Shown one piece after another: positions 7,239 through 15,142 of a stretch of DNA of 20,679 bases. The stretch comes from Rhodoferax sp. UBA4409 (GTDB lineage: Bacteria > Pseudomonadota > Gammaproteobacteria > Burkholderiales > Burkholderiaceae_C). A model generated the notes under the pieces. That model saw nothing but the letters and a program-made list of their open reading frames with translations, was not told where the DNA came from and did not search any database. The position numbers and the translations under genes were made by a program. Numbering within the stretch: the first letter of the stretch is position 1; every line of letters begins with the position of its first letter. The stretch spans positions 1 through 20,679 of the forward strand of contig DGQR01000229.1 in assembly GCA_002390825.1 (NCBI GenBank), written 5' to 3'.

Positions 7239-9227
7239 TTATAGGCCTTTCAGCAGTTTTTGTTCAGCGGTCGCCAATTCGACGGCTTTGCCACTGAGTA
7301 CCAGTGTGTCCCCACCTTGGATGCAGACGGACTCATCCACGGTGACCTGTGCACCGTTGGCCCGCCGCAGACTGACTAGTCGAACCCCGAGGCGATCGAG
7401 CTGGAAAGCCGCGACCGGTTGCCCACTGGACTTGAATGCCGCAGGAAGGCTGACAGTGGCAAGCCGCTCGTTCTGCAACTCATCGACGGAATTGTCGTCC
7501 GCTCCATGAAAGAAGCCTTTGAGCAGGTTGTAACGCGCATCGCGCTGTTCCTGAACGATGCGGATAACGCGCCGCATCGGCACCCCCACCAGCGCCAATG
7601 CGTGACTAGCCAGCATCAGGGAGCCTTCGATGGCTTCCGGGACCACTTCGGTTGCACCAGCCTCTTGGAGCTTTTCCAGATTTTGATCATCCTGGGTGCG
7701 CACAATCACTGGCACTTGAGGTGCATGGGACCGGGTGTTGGCCAAAACCTTGAGTGCGCCGGGCACATCCAAATAAGTGATAACGACAGCGCTTGCACGC
7801 GCCAAGCCAGCTGCCATCAGCGCCTGCAGGCGCGCTGCATCACCGAACACCACGGAGTCACCGGCTGCGGCCGCTTGCCGCACCCGATCAGGATCCAGGT
7901 CAAGGGCCATGTAGGGAATCCCTTCCCGTTCCAACATGCGCGCCAAGTTCTGGCCACAACGCCCATAGCCGCAAATGATCACGTGCCGGTTGGCGTTGAT
8001 CGATTTGCGGGCAATCGAGGTCATTTGCAGTGATTGTTGCAACCACTCACTGCTCACCAGTTTCATCACAATCCGGTTGGTGTTCATCACGATAAAAGGC
8101 GTGATCAACATCGACAGCACCATAGCGGCCAGTATCGGGTTTAGCAGCTCCGGAGGAACCAATGCGTTCTTTTGCGCCAAGGTCAGCAAGACAAAACCGA
8201 ACTCGCCCGCCTGTGCAAGATAAAGCCCGGTACGGAGGGAAACCCCCGCCGTTGAGCCCAGCACCCGGGCAATAGCGGCAACCAAGGCCGCTTTGAACAC
8301 CGTGGGCACCAACAACAGCAGCAACACCAGCGGCCATCGTTCCAAGACCAATCTCCAGTCCAGAAGCATCCCGATGCTGATGAAAAACAAGCCGAGCAGC
8401 ACGTCGTGGAAGGGGCGGATATCGGTCTCCACCTGGTGCTTGTACTCGGTTTCGGAAATCAGCATGCCGGCGATAAACGCGCCGAGCGCCAAGCTCAGTC
8501 CAGCCAGCTCGGTCAACCAGGCCAGTCCGAGTGTGATGAGCAACAAATTGAGAACAAACAGTTCGTCGCTCTTGCGCCTTACGACGATGGTGAGCCAACG
8601 CCGCATCAGATGCTGGCCACCCACCAGCAACACCGTTACCAGCACGGTGGCTTTTACGGCCGCCCACGCCAATGCTTCAAACAAAGCTTCACCTGAAGCG
8701 CTGAGCGCGGGTATCAACACCAGCAGCGGCACTACTGCCAAGTCCTGAAACAGCAAAACGCCCATCACCCGTTTGCCGTGTTCAGACTCCATCTCCAATC
8801 TCTCAATCATGAGTTTCACGACGATTGCTGTGCTGCTCATTGCGAGCGCACTTGAGAGAGCCAACGCGGCCTGCCATCCCAGGCTCCATGCACCGGACAG
8901 CCAGGTGGATAGCCCCAGAGTCAAGCCTGTTGCCAGCAAAATGGTGAGCGTCACTTGCAAGAGCCCAAGGCCGAAAACATGTTGTCGCATTGCGCGCAGA
9001 CGCGGCAGGTTGAACTCCAGGCCAATGACGAACATCAAAAAAACGACGCCAAATTCCCCAAGTTGCCTTACCGCTTCCGAGTTCTGTGAAAGTGCCAAGG
9101 CATTGGGGCCAATCACCACGCCCACCGCCAGATATCCCAACATGGGGGGCAGCTTCAGCGAGCGGCACACCACAACGCCGAGCACAGCGGCCAACAGGTA
9201 GAGCAGCGTAATTTCTAAACCGGACAT
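7239..9227 (-). CDS. CPA2-family monovalent cation:proton antiporter (Kef type) with RCK domains
   Basis: The 662-residue protein has about 12 hydrophobic segments in its first 390 residues. These include LKLPPMLGYLAVGVVIGP, the ELGVVFLMF-like GEFGVVFLMFVIGLEFN, and LLFQDLAVVPLL, all hallmarks of Kef-type antiporters. A cytoplasmic RCK_N (TrkA-N) domain starts near 411 with the nucleotide-binding motif VIICGYGRCGQN. An RCK_C domain occupies about 580-655. Such proteins exchange K+ (or Na+) for H+ across the inner membrane and are gated by nucleotide or thiol ligands. It resembles KefB/KefC more than YbaL, but no KefF or KefG partner gene is adjacent, so glutathione gating cannot be inferred. 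It is divergent from kdsD with only 43 bases between the starts. Confidence 0.9.
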   Translation of the reverse strand: MSGLEITLLYLLAAVLGVVVCRSLKLPPMLGYLAVGVVIGPNALALSQNSEAVRQLGEFGVVFLMFVIGLEFNLPRLRAMRQHVFGLGLLQVTLTILLATGLTLGLSTWLSGAWSLGWQAALALSSALAMSSTAIVVKLMIERLEMESEHGKRVMGVLLFQDLAVVPLLVLIPALSASGEALFEALAWAAVKATVLVTVLLVGGQHLMRRWLTIVVRRKSDELFVLNLLLITLGLAWLTELAGLSLALGAFIAGMLISETEYKHQVETDIRPFHDVLLGLFFISIGMLLDWRLVLERWPLVLLLLLVPTVFKAALVAAIARVLGSTAGVSLRTGLYLAQAGEFGFVLLTLAQKNALVPPELLNPILAAMVLSMLITPFIVMNTNRIVMKLVSSEWLQQSLQMTSIARKSINANRHVIICGYGRCGQNLARMLEREGIPYMALDLDPDRVRQAAAAGDSVVFGDAARLQALMAAGLARASAVVITYLDVPGALKVLANTRSHAPQVPVIVRTQDDQNLEKLQEAGATEVVPEAIEGSLMLASHALALVGVPMRRVIRIVQEQRDARYNLLKGFFHGADDNSVDELQNERLATVSLPAAFKSSGQPVAAFQLDRLGVRLVSLRRANGAQVTVDESVCIQGGDTLVLSGKAVELATAEQKLLKGL

Positions 9228-9270
9228 ACTTGGATACTAGCAAGAGACATGCGCTCTATAAAATGACGGG

Positions 9271-10272
9271 ATGACAGCATCCACTGCAGCGGCTCCCGCT
9301 TTCAATGCCCAGCGGGCCATTGACCTCGCCCATGAAACATTTGATATCGAGGCTGCGGCCATACAGGGGCTGAAAGCCCGCGTCGGGCAGGGCTTTACCC
9401 GGACAGTTGAAGCCATCTTGCAGATCCCGGGCCGTGTCGTTGTCATGGGCATGGGCAAGAGCGGGCATGTGGGCCGCAAGATAGCTGCAACCCTGGCCTC
9501 TACCGGTACCCCCGCGATGTTTGTGCATCCGGGTGAAGCCAGTCACGGCGATCTGGGCATGGTCACCACCTCCGATTTAGTGCTCATGATTTCCAATAGC
9601 GGAGAGTCACAAGAGGTAGCTGCGATCCTGCCGGTGCTCAAGCGCCTCGGAATCCCCTTGGTCGCCATGACGGGCAATAGCCAAAGCACGATGGCGCTGC
9701 ATGCCACCATTTGGATTGATACCGCAGTCAGCAAAGAGGCATGCCCTTTGAATTTGGCGCCCACCGCAAGCACCACGGCCCAACTCGCAATGGGAGATGC
9801 ATTGGCGGTGGCGTTGTTGGATGCACGTGGGTTCCGAGCGGAGGACTTTGCCCGTTCGCACCCGGGCGGGGCCTTGGGGCGCAAGTTGCTGACGCATGTG
9901 TCGGATGTCATGCGCAGTGGCGATGCCGTGCCCCGCGTTTTGCCCGGTGCAAACTTCAGCGAGCTAATGCGCGAAATGAGCAGCAAAGGCTTGGGCGCTA
10001 CGGCTGTCGTGTCAGAGGCCGGTGATGTCTTGGGCATTTTTACCGACGGTGACTTGCGTCGCTTGGTGGAGCAAGGCGCAGACTTGCGGGGCAAAACAGC
10101 AGCCGAAGTCATGCACGCTGCCCCCTGCACTATTGGTGCACACGCGTTAGCCGTCGATGCTGCGGATCTCATGGAGGCGCGCCGTATAACCAGCGTCCTG
10201 GTGGTCGACGAAGCCGGCCGCTTGTGCGGCGCAGTCAACAGCAACGATTTGATGCGGGCCAAGGTGATTTGA
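9271..10272 (+). CDS. kdsD: arabinose-5-phosphate isomerase (KpsF/GutQ family)
   Basis: KdsD converts ribulose 5-phosphate to arabinose 5-phosphate, the first step toward Kdo of LPS. The 333-residue protein has an N-terminal SIS sugar isomerase domain (about 45-180) with VVVMGMGKSGHVGRKIAAT, SNSGESQEV and the active-site SHPGGALGRKL, followed by two CBS domains (about 215-270 and 280-333). This is the standard architecture and length. The stop overlaps the kdsC start by one base (TGATG), and kdsC catalyses a later step of the same pathway. The 43-base gap to the divergent antiporter has TATAAA at 9257-9262 but no convincing -35. Confidence 0.95.
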   Translation: MTASTAAAPAFNAQRAIDLAHETFDIEAAAIQGLKARVGQGFTRTVEAILQIPGRVVVMGMGKSGHVGRKIAATLASTGTPAMFVHPGEASHGDLGMVTTSDLVLMISNSGESQEVAAILPVLKRLGIPLVAMTGNSQSTMALHATIWIDTAVSKEACPLNLAPTASTTAQLAMGDALAVALLDARGFRAEDFARSHPGGALGRKLLTHVSDVMRSGDAVPRVLPGANFSELMREMSSKGLGATAVVSEAGDVLGIFTDGDLRRLVEQGADLRGKTAAEVMHAAPCTIGAHALAVDAADLMEARRITSVLVVDEAGRLCGAVNSNDLMRAKVI

Positions 10273-10817
10273 TGACACCTCTTCTCAACTTTCCCGCAGA
10301 GCTGCTGCTTAAAGCGCAAGACGTTCGCATTCTGTTTCTCGACGTCGACGGCGTTTTGACGGACGGTGGCCTGCATTTCACTGCGGAGGGGGAAACCAGC
10401 AAGCGGTTTAACACCTTGGATGGTCACGGACTGAAGCTGCTGCAAAAAGCGGGCATCACGCCTGCCGTGGTGACCGGGCGAGACTCGCCCGCGCTGCGAG
10501 TCCGTCTCCAGGCGCTGGGCGTGCACCATGCGCGTTTCGGAACCGAGGACAAACAACCGGCCGCCGAAGAAATTCTGACCGAATTGGGGCTGACTTGGGA
10601 CCATGCCGCAGCGATGGGCGATGACTGGCCTGATCTGCCCATGATGGAGCGCGCTCGTTTTGCGTGTGCTCCGGTAAATGCCCATCCAGAAGTGAGTGGT
10701 CGCGCCCATTACGTGACCCGTGCTGCAGGCGGTCATGGGGCCGTGCGTGAAGTGTGTGACGTCTTGTTGGTTGCCAGTGGTCGCTACGCGGGGCTCCTGA
10801 AGCCTTACTTGCGGTGA
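10272..10817 (+). CDS. kdsC: 3-deoxy-D-manno-octulosonate 8-phosphate phosphatase
   Basis: KdsC removes phosphate from Kdo 8-phosphate to release Kdo for LPS. The ATG at 10272 overlaps the kdsD stop by one base and gives 181 residues, the family norm; an upstream in-frame start at 10224 would only read back into kdsD. HAD motif I is ILFLDVDGVLTDGGL (nucleophile and acid Asp of DVD), and motif III-IV is MGDDWPDLPMM. There is no cap domain, as expected for the tetrameric C0-class HAD KdsC. The stop overlaps the lptC start (GTGA). Confidence 0.95.
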   Translation: MTPLLNFPAELLLKAQDVRILFLDVDGVLTDGGLHFTAEGETSKRFNTLDGHGLKLLQKAGITPAVVTGRDSPALRVRLQALGVHHARFGTEDKQPAAEEILTELGLTWDHAAAMGDDWPDLPMMERARFACAPVNAHPEVSGRAHYVTRAAGGHGAVREVCDVLLVASGRYAGLLKPYLR

Positions 10818-11431
10818 AAGGCATTTTGTACGCCGCGTGGGAGCGGCTCATGCTGTACCTCCCTGTGTTGGTGATGGGAGTGCTGGCTTTGGGCACCTAT
10901 TGGTTGGTGCGGAGCACCCCTGTATCCGGGCCTCAAGTGCCGGAGCGGGTGCGCGGGCACGAGCCCGACTATTTCATGCATGGTTTCAAGGTGAAAACCT
11001 TTGATGCAACAGGCCGCTTGCGATCCGAGGTGGCGGGCGATGTCGCCAAACACTACCCTGACACGAAGTGGATGGAAATTGATGCCATCCGCATCCGATC
11101 TTTTGACGCCAGTGGTCGCTTGACGACGGCGACTGCCAACAAAGGCCTGGCCAACGAAGATGGTTCAGAGGTACAGCTCATGGGCAACGCCGTGGTCGTT
11201 CGAGAGGCGGTGACTGCAGTAGGCTCGGCGCCCGCACAGCCCCGGTCTGAATACCGCGGAGAGTTTTTGCATGCCTTTATGGACACTGAGCAAGTAAAGT
11301 CCCACAAGCCTGTGGAGCTGCGTCGCGGTCAAGATGTCTTCACCGCAGACAGCTTGGACTTTGACAATGTGCAGCAAACCATGCGTCTGCAAGGTCGGGT
11401 GCGTGGCACGTTGATTCCGAGCAAGCGCTGA
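10814..11431 (+). CDS. lptC: LPS export system protein LptC
   Basis: LptC is the membrane-anchored bridge component that receives LPS from LptBFG and passes it to LptA. The start is GTG overlapping the kdsC stop by four bases. The 205-residue product has one N-terminal transmembrane helix (about 13-31, LPVLVMGVLALGTYWLV). A periplasmic beta-jellyroll follows, with PDYFMHGFKVKTFDATGRL and repeated GR-L-T motifs typical of the family, ending in DNVQQTMRLQGRVRG. In many proteobacteria lptA and lptB follow; here an SDR gene follows instead, so those genes must be elsewhere. Confidence 0.93.
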   Translation: MKGILYAAWERLMLYLPVLVMGVLALGTYWLVRSTPVSGPQVPERVRGHEPDYFMHGFKVKTFDATGRLRSEVAGDVAKHYPDTKWMEIDAIRIRSFDASGRLTTATANKGLANEDGSEVQLMGNAVVVREAVTAVGSAPAQPRSEYRGEFLHAFMDTEQVKSHKPVELRRGQDVFTADSLDFDNVQQTMRLQGRVRGTLIPSKR

Positions 11432-11458
11432 CTCCAACAGCATTCAAAGAACGGTTAT

Positions 11459-12235
11459 ATGCCTCCACTGATTTTCATCACAGGCGCCTCCAGCGGTATC
11501 GGCCAAGCGCTTGCCAAGCGGTTCTATGACGCGGGCTATTCGCTTGCACTAGCGGCTCGCCGTACGGCGGAGATTCACACATGGGCGCAAGCCGAGAAGC
11601 TGGATCCCCAACGTTTCCAGGTTTACAGCGCCGATGTGTCTGATATCGAGAGCATCGTCGCTGCTGGGCAGCAATGTATTCAGGCGCAAGGCCTGCCGGA
11701 TGTGGTGGTGGCCAACGCGGGCATCAGTATTGGAATGGATACCGGTGTGCGGACCGATCTGGACGTCATGCAGCGCACTTTCGCCACCAACAACCTCGGA
11801 TTGGCAGCCACTTTCCACCCTTTTGTGCGGGCGATGGAGCAGAGGGGTTCCGGTCGTCTGGTGGGGATTGGCAGCGTGGCCGGTATTCGTGGATTACCCG
11901 GGCACGGAGCCTATTGCGCAAGCAAAGCAGCCGTTATTGCCTATTGCGAATCGTTGCGCGGCGAGCTCCGTGCAAGTGGTGTGCAGGTCGTGACGATTTG
12001 CCCCGGTTATATCGACACCCCCCTGACCCGACAGAATCGGTACTCCATGCCATTCTTGATGCGGCCGGAGGTTTTTGCAGATAAGGCTTTTGACGCGGTG
12101 CAACGCGGTGATCGCTACCGCGTGATTCCATGGCAGATGGGTTGGGTTGCGAAGATGCTGCGGGCCTTGCCTGACGCATGGTTTGACCGTGTTTTGGCGA
12201 GACGTCCGCGCAAACGCAGGGCAGGCGAAGCCTGA
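11459..12235 (+). CDS. SDR family NAD(P)-dependent oxidoreductase
   Basis: This is a classical short-chain dehydrogenase/reductase of 258 residues. The cofactor-binding motif ITGASSGIGQALAKRF sits at residues 5-20, and NAG (in VVVANAGIS) is near 86. The catalytic Ser is in GIGSVAGIRG (S139), and the YxxxK dyad is YCASKAA (Y152, K156). PGYIDTPLT follows the active site. The substrate cannot be told from sequence. Its closest-looking relatives are often annotated as generic SDRs; a membrane-lipid or sugar role is only a guess from its place after kdsD-kdsC-lptC, 27 bases downstream on the same strand. A strong terminator follows 18 bases after the stop. Confidence 0.9.
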   Translation: MPPLIFITGASSGIGQALAKRFYDAGYSLALAARRTAEIHTWAQAEKLDPQRFQVYSADVSDIESIVAAGQQCIQAQGLPDVVVANAGISIGMDTGVRTDLDVMQRTFATNNLGLAATFHPFVRAMEQRGSGRLVGIGSVAGIRGLPGHGAYCASKAAVIAYCESLRGELRASGVQVVTICPGYIDTPLTRQNRYSMPFLMRPEVFADKAFDAVQRGDRYRVIPWQMGWVAKMLRALPDAWFDRVLARRPRKRRAGEA

Positions 12236-12253
12236 ATGTAGAGGCCACCATGC

Positions 12254-12279
12254 AAAAAGGGACCCGAGGGTCCCTTTTT
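12254..12279. terminator. bidirectional intrinsic terminator
   Basis: A perfect 12-base inverted repeat, AAAAAGGGACCC / GGGTCCCTTTTT, spans a two-base centre. It has an A-tract on one side and a T-tract on the other, so it can end transcription in both directions. It lies between the convergent SDR gene (ending at 12235) and the RRM gene (ending at 12304). Confidence 0.9.
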
Positions 12280-12303
12280 AGTTCTGCAGAAGCAGTTCCT
12301 GGC

Positions 12304-12762
12304 TTAGTAGCTGGAACGGCCGCCGCCGTAGCCGCCGCCACCGGAACGGTCACCGCCGCCACCGTAGCCGCCGCCACCGGAACGGCCACCGCCGCCGTAG
12401 CCGCCGCCACCGGAGCGGTCACCGCCGCCACCAAAGCCGCCGCCACCGGAGCGTCCGCCACCACCGTAGCCGCCACCGCCGCCGCCGAAGCCGCCGGAAC
12501 GTGGAGGACGTGGCTCCATCGGACGTGCTTCGTTCACCACGAGACCGCGGCCACCAAATTGCTGACCGTTCATTGCGTTGATAGCGGTTTGTGCTTCAGC
12601 ATCGCTGCCCATTTCCACAAAGCCGAAACCCTTGGAGCGACCTGTGTCGCGTTCCATCATGACTTTGGCGCTGGAAACAGAACCGTGTGCTGCAAATGCT
12701 TGTTGCAGGTCTTCGTCACGGAAAGAATAAGGCAGGTTGCCCACGTAAAGTTTGTTGCCCAT
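12304..12762 (-). CDS. RRM-domain RNA-binding protein with glycine-rich tail
   Basis: The first 80 or so residues are one RNA recognition motif. RNP2 is LYVGNLPY (residues 4-11) and RNP1 is KGFGFVEM. The tail from about residue 92 consists of repeated GGGGYGGGG units with interspersed RS or DRS. The ATG at 12760-12762 is chosen (152 residues) because GAGGA (12771-12775) precedes it; an upstream in-frame start would add five residues. Bacterial proteins of this kind, known from cyanobacteria and proteobacteria, bind RNA and are often induced by cold. The tail makes it unusual in composition and probably disordered. Confidence 0.92.
   Translation of the reverse strand: MGNKLYVGNLPYSFRDEDLQQAFAAHGSVSSAKVMMERDTGRSKGFGFVEMGSDAEAQTAINAMNGQQFGGRGLVVNEARPMEPRPPRSGGFGGGGGGYGGGGRSGGGGFGGGGDRSGGGGYGGGGRSGGGGYGGGGDRSGGGGYGGGRSSY
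12310..12498. repeat. tandem repeats encoding the glycine-rich tail
   Basis: Five imperfect tandem units of 33-36 bases, rich in CCGCCGCCACC on the plus strand, encode GGGG(Y/F)GGGG(D)RS on the minus strand. Units alternate between 11 and 12 residues. They also create long spurious open frames on the opposite strand. Such repeats can vary in number between strains. Confidence 0.85.
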
Positions 12763-12947
12763 GGAGGGACTCCTCAAAATAACTCAAAACGCGATGGAGT
12801 CCTTAACCGCAATCAACAAACCATTGAAGACTTAAAGCAGACGCGAAACTGACACTTCACCGCAAACTTGCACACCGATATTTCGGCAATGCCAGACCAT
12901 TATGCGTTACTTTGTAGCTGAAACCTAATTTTTCTTGTTTTTTCAGG
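12763..12947. other. intergenic region between RRM gene and anti-sigma gene
   Basis: This 185-base AT-richer stretch contains the RRM gene leader and Shine-Dalgarno and, near 12919-12946, an inverted repeat CTGAAA/TTTCAG around a T-rich centre. CATAAT on the minus strand (near 12897-12902) is a possible -10 element for the RRM gene, but I see no good -35. No coding sequence is evident. Confidence 0.4.
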
Positions 12948-13160
12948 CTAGCCGGCAGAATCGATATCGTTTTCGCGGTAATGCCGCCATTGCTGCATGC
13001 TGTTTCGCAAAGTCAGAAGCTGCTTTTCAAAGCGCGGGCAGGCTTTGCATGCCAGTAAATGGAAGTACAGCGCGACCCGATCGTTAAGGGGCAAAGCACG
13101 GTCTTCTCGTGCGACCAAGAGGGCGGCGGTTTCTTTGCAGGTGCGACGTAAGAGTTTCAT
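12948..13160 (-). CDS. putative zinc-finger anti-sigma factor
   Basis: The 70-residue product has Cys8 and then His34-x3-Cys38-x2-Cys41 (HLLACKACPRF), the pattern of zf-HC2 anti-sigma domains that bind zinc and hold ECF sigma factors inactive. There is no membrane segment, so it would be a small soluble anti-sigma of the ZAS type. Its ATG overlaps the stop of the sigma gene by four bases, the usual arrangement of a sigma/anti-sigma pair. Function is inferred from motif and position. Its cysteines could make it responsive to metal or thiol state. Confidence 0.8.
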   Translation of the reverse strand: MKLLRRTCKETAALLVAREDRALPLNDRVALYFHLLACKACPRFEKQLLTLRNSMQQWRHYRENDIDSAG

Positions 13161-13726
13161 GGAGCCACTGCTTTCTGGAACCAGTTCATTTCAAGGCACT
13201 CCCTCAAGCGCAGACGCGCACGGTGGAGTTGGACGTACAGGTTCGTCGGTGTCAGATTCAACTCCTTACAGATTTCTTCGCTGGAGAGTTCCAGCCACTC
13301 CCGCATCAAAAACAAACGTCCTTGGGTGGCGGGCAGTTTGTCCGCGCAGGCTTCCAGCACTTCGAAAAACTGGCGGCTCTGTGTTTGTTGCTCCGGATTG
13401 CCCCAGTCGGCCGGTGCCTCTGAAAAGTGGCCATCGGTCTTGAAGCTCAAATAATCCAAAGGGTCGGTGTCTTCATCCTCGGTGGCACCGGCGCCGGTGA
13501 TTTCCCGGCCATGGTGCCGAAGCGCATCGACGACCTTGTGTTTCAAGATTCCCACCAGCCAGGTTTTGAGTTGGCTGCGTTGTTCAAAGGCCTGGGGTTT
13601 GGCGAGTGCTGCCAACATGGTTTCAGAGACCGCGTCCTCGGCCCATGCATCATTGCGGAGTTGCAGGCGTGCGAATTTGTAGAGGTAGCTCCGGTGGTCG
13701 GCGACCTGTTGTTCGTAGCTGGTCAT
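13157..13726 (-). CDS. ECF-type RNA polymerase sigma factor
   Basis: The 189-residue protein has sigma-70 region 2 (about 10-75, including DAWAEDAVSETMLAALAKP and LKTWLVGILKHKVVDALR) and region 4 (about 125-180, LPATQGRLFLMREWLELSSE then a helix-turn-helix ending in LYVQLHRARLRLRECLE). A linker of about 45 acidic and polar residues joins them. No regions 1.1 or 3 are present, so it is an ECF sigma. It overlaps the zinc-finger gene downstream and faces the bufferin operon across 180 bases. The arrangement suggests it controls that operon and perhaps itself. ECF factors next to DUF2282/DUF692 genes are common in proteobacteria. Confidence 0.93.
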   Translation of the reverse strand: MTSYEQQVADHRSYLYKFARLQLRNDAWAEDAVSETMLAALAKPQAFEQRSQLKTWLVGILKHKVVDALRHHGREITGAGATEDEDTDPLDYLSFKTDGHFSEAPADWGNPEQQTQSRQFFEVLEACADKLPATQGRLFLMREWLELSSEEICKELNLTPTNLYVQLHRARLRLRECLEMNWFQKAVAP

Positions 13727-13789
13727 GGGCGTCTCGGTGAGTGGGCGGCCAGTGTACGGGGCGCAATGGAAATTTTTTTGACAGCCCGC

Positions 13790-13818
13790 GTAAGGAACGC
13801 GAAGCTCGCCAGACTAAA
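13790..13818 (+). promoter_or_regulatory. candidate ECF-sigma promoter of the bufferin operon
   Basis: GTAAGGAAC (13790-13798) resembles an ECF -35 element with its GGAAC core. Fifteen to sixteen bases further, CCAGACTAAA (13809-13818) could be the -10. Transcription would begin near 13825, giving a leader of about 80 bases before bufA. The assignment rests on resemblance to the general ECF promoter form and on the neighbouring sigma gene. Confidence 0.4.
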
Positions 13819-13906
13819 ACACAACCACCGCCCTGAGGCATGAGGCCACAGATGCCGGCTGGTTGATTTTCTTGCGACCCAACTTGTTTTGTTAAGGAGT
13901 TACGAC

Positions 13907-14164
13907 ATGAACCAACGCGCTCTGCTCGCCGCCACGGCCGCCACTTTGATGACTATGGCCCTGGCCTCCGCACCCGCTGCTGCCCAGCAAAAAGAAAAGT
14001 GCTACGGCATTGCCAAAGCCGGTCAAAACGACTGTGCCAATGCATCCGGCAGCCACTCCTGCGCGGGCCAAGCCAAAGTCGATATGGACAAGGGCGAGTG
14101 GAAATATGTGGCCAAAGGCACTTGCGAAAGCATGAAGGGCAGCGTCAAAGCGCCCAAGATGTAA
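13907..14164 (+). CDS. bufA: bufferin-family precursor peptide BufA1 (DUF2282)
   Basis: The ATG at 13907 follows AAGGAG (13894-13899) at ideal spacing and gives 85 residues. A Sec signal peptide runs to about Ala26 (MNQRALLAATAATLMTMALA, then APAAA). The mature part has exactly four cysteines, Cys32, Cys43, Cys52 and Cys73, in the DUF2282 frame KCYGIAKAGQNDCA, SHSCAGQ, EWKYVAKGTCE. Bufferins are ribosomally made, exported peptides whose core cysteines are modified by a DUF692/MNIO enzyme to bind copper or related metals. The modifying genes bufB and bufC follow directly, supporting the call. It is first in the operon, as expected for a highly expressed small product. Confidence 0.92.
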   Translation: MNQRALLAATAATLMTMALASAPAAAQQKEKCYGIAKAGQNDCANASGSHSCAGQAKVDMDKGEWKYVAKGTCESMKGSVKAPKM

Positions 14165-14200
14165 TCCGGCGTTTTACGCTGTTTGAAAGCCCGACCACCC

Positions 14201-15142
14201 ATGAAGCGAACCAAGCCAGCACCGCCCTTGCAGCGTGCGCAAGTGCCGGTCGGCATAGGGTGGCGGCATCCTCATTACGCGGAGCTGCTTCAGCGGCAGC
14301 CTGCTGTGGATTTTTTGGAAGTCCACTCCGAAAACTTCTTCGCCGCAGGTGGCGCTGCCCTCGCGGTCTTGGAGCAGGGCCGGGCGCTGTACCCCGTGAG
14401 TTTGCATGGGGTGGGCTTGTCGCTGGGCTCTGCCGCCGGGCTCGATCCGTGGCATCTGGATCAGCTGGCCAGGCTGGTAGATCGCATCGACCCGGTGCGG
14501 GTGAGTGACCACGCCTCCTTTGCCCGCGCGCCTTATGGCCCCGGCGCCGAGGCCTTGATGGTGCATGCCTCGGATTTGTTGCCCCTGCCCTTTACCGACG
14601 AAACGCTCAATGTGTTGTGCACCCACGTGCAGCAAGTGCAAGAGCGCCTGCAGCGCCAGTTCATGGTGGAAAACCTGTCGGCCTACCTGAGCTGGCGTGT
14701 GCCGGTGGGGATGCGTGAATGGGAAGAACCTGCGTTCCTGGCCGCGCTAGCCGAGCGCACGGGCTGCGCGCTGTTGGTTGACGTCAACAACATTTATGTG
14801 AACGCCCTGAATGCGCAGCTCCGGGGTCTGGTGCAAGACCCGATCGCAGCCTGTCGGCAGTGGTTGGACGCTCTACCTGCGCACTGTGTGGGTGAGCTGC
14901 ACCTGGCGGGGCATTGCGAGGTGAACGATGCGCATGGTCACATCGTGATCGACGATCACGGGAGCCGCGTGGCTGAACCCGTGTGGGACTTGTACCGCCA
15001 TGCGCTGGAGCGTTTCGGCCCTGTGCCGACCTTGATCGAGTGGGATACCGATGTTCCCGCCCTGGATGTGCTGTTGCAAGAGGCTGCGCGCGCTCGCGCA
15101 ATCAGCGGGACCCTGGCTCCACATCTACAGGTGGTGGCATGA
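14201..15142 (+). CDS. bufB: bufferin-modifying MNIO enzyme BufB (DUF692)
   Basis: DUF692/MNIO proteins are TIM-barrel enzymes with two or three iron ions that oxidatively modify cysteines of precursor peptides. From the ATG at 14201 the protein has 313 residues. The metal-site motifs are all visible: EVHSENF (40-46), SLHGV (67-71), VSDH (101-104), VENL (156-159), VDVNN (193-197), ELHLAGH (232-238), IDDH (250-253) and LIEWD (278-282). A TTG at 14183 could extend it by six residues; no Shine-Dalgarno is strong for either. It lies 36 bases after bufA and overlaps bufC by four bases (ATGA), so enzyme and partner are probably translated together. Confidence 0.95.
   Translation: MKRTKPAPPLQRAQVPVGIGWRHPHYAELLQRQPAVDFLEVHSENFFAAGGAALAVLEQGRALYPVSLHGVGLSLGSAAGLDPWHLDQLARLVDRIDPVRVSDHASFARAPYGPGAEALMVHASDLLPLPFTDETLNVLCTHVQQVQERLQRQFMVENLSAYLSWRVPVGMREWEEPAFLAALAERTGCALLVDVNNIYVNALNAQLRGLVQDPIAACRQWLDALPAHCVGELHLAGHCEVNDAHGHIVIDDHGSRVAEPVWDLYRHALERFGPVPTLIEWDTDVPALDVLLQEAARARAISGTLAPHLQVVA

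Noticed and set aside
9543..10736. 397-residue open frame on the minus strand over kdsD and kdsC
   Set aside because: Both plus-strand genes are unambiguous; the antisense frame has shadow-like composition and no recognisable domain.
12310..12498. Regular short repeats that might suggest a CRISPR array
   Set aside because: There are no unique spacers; the units are contiguous and keep codon frame in the RRM protein.
12250..12852. Ala/Thr-rich open frame opposite the RRM gene
   Set aside because: Its repeats are the reverse reading of the glycine-codon repeats of the RRM tail, and it starts inside a terminator hairpin.
14983..15138. Upstream extension of the bufC frame
   Set aside because: It is an out-of-frame reading of bufB; the ATG at 15139 overlapping the bufB stop is the natural start.
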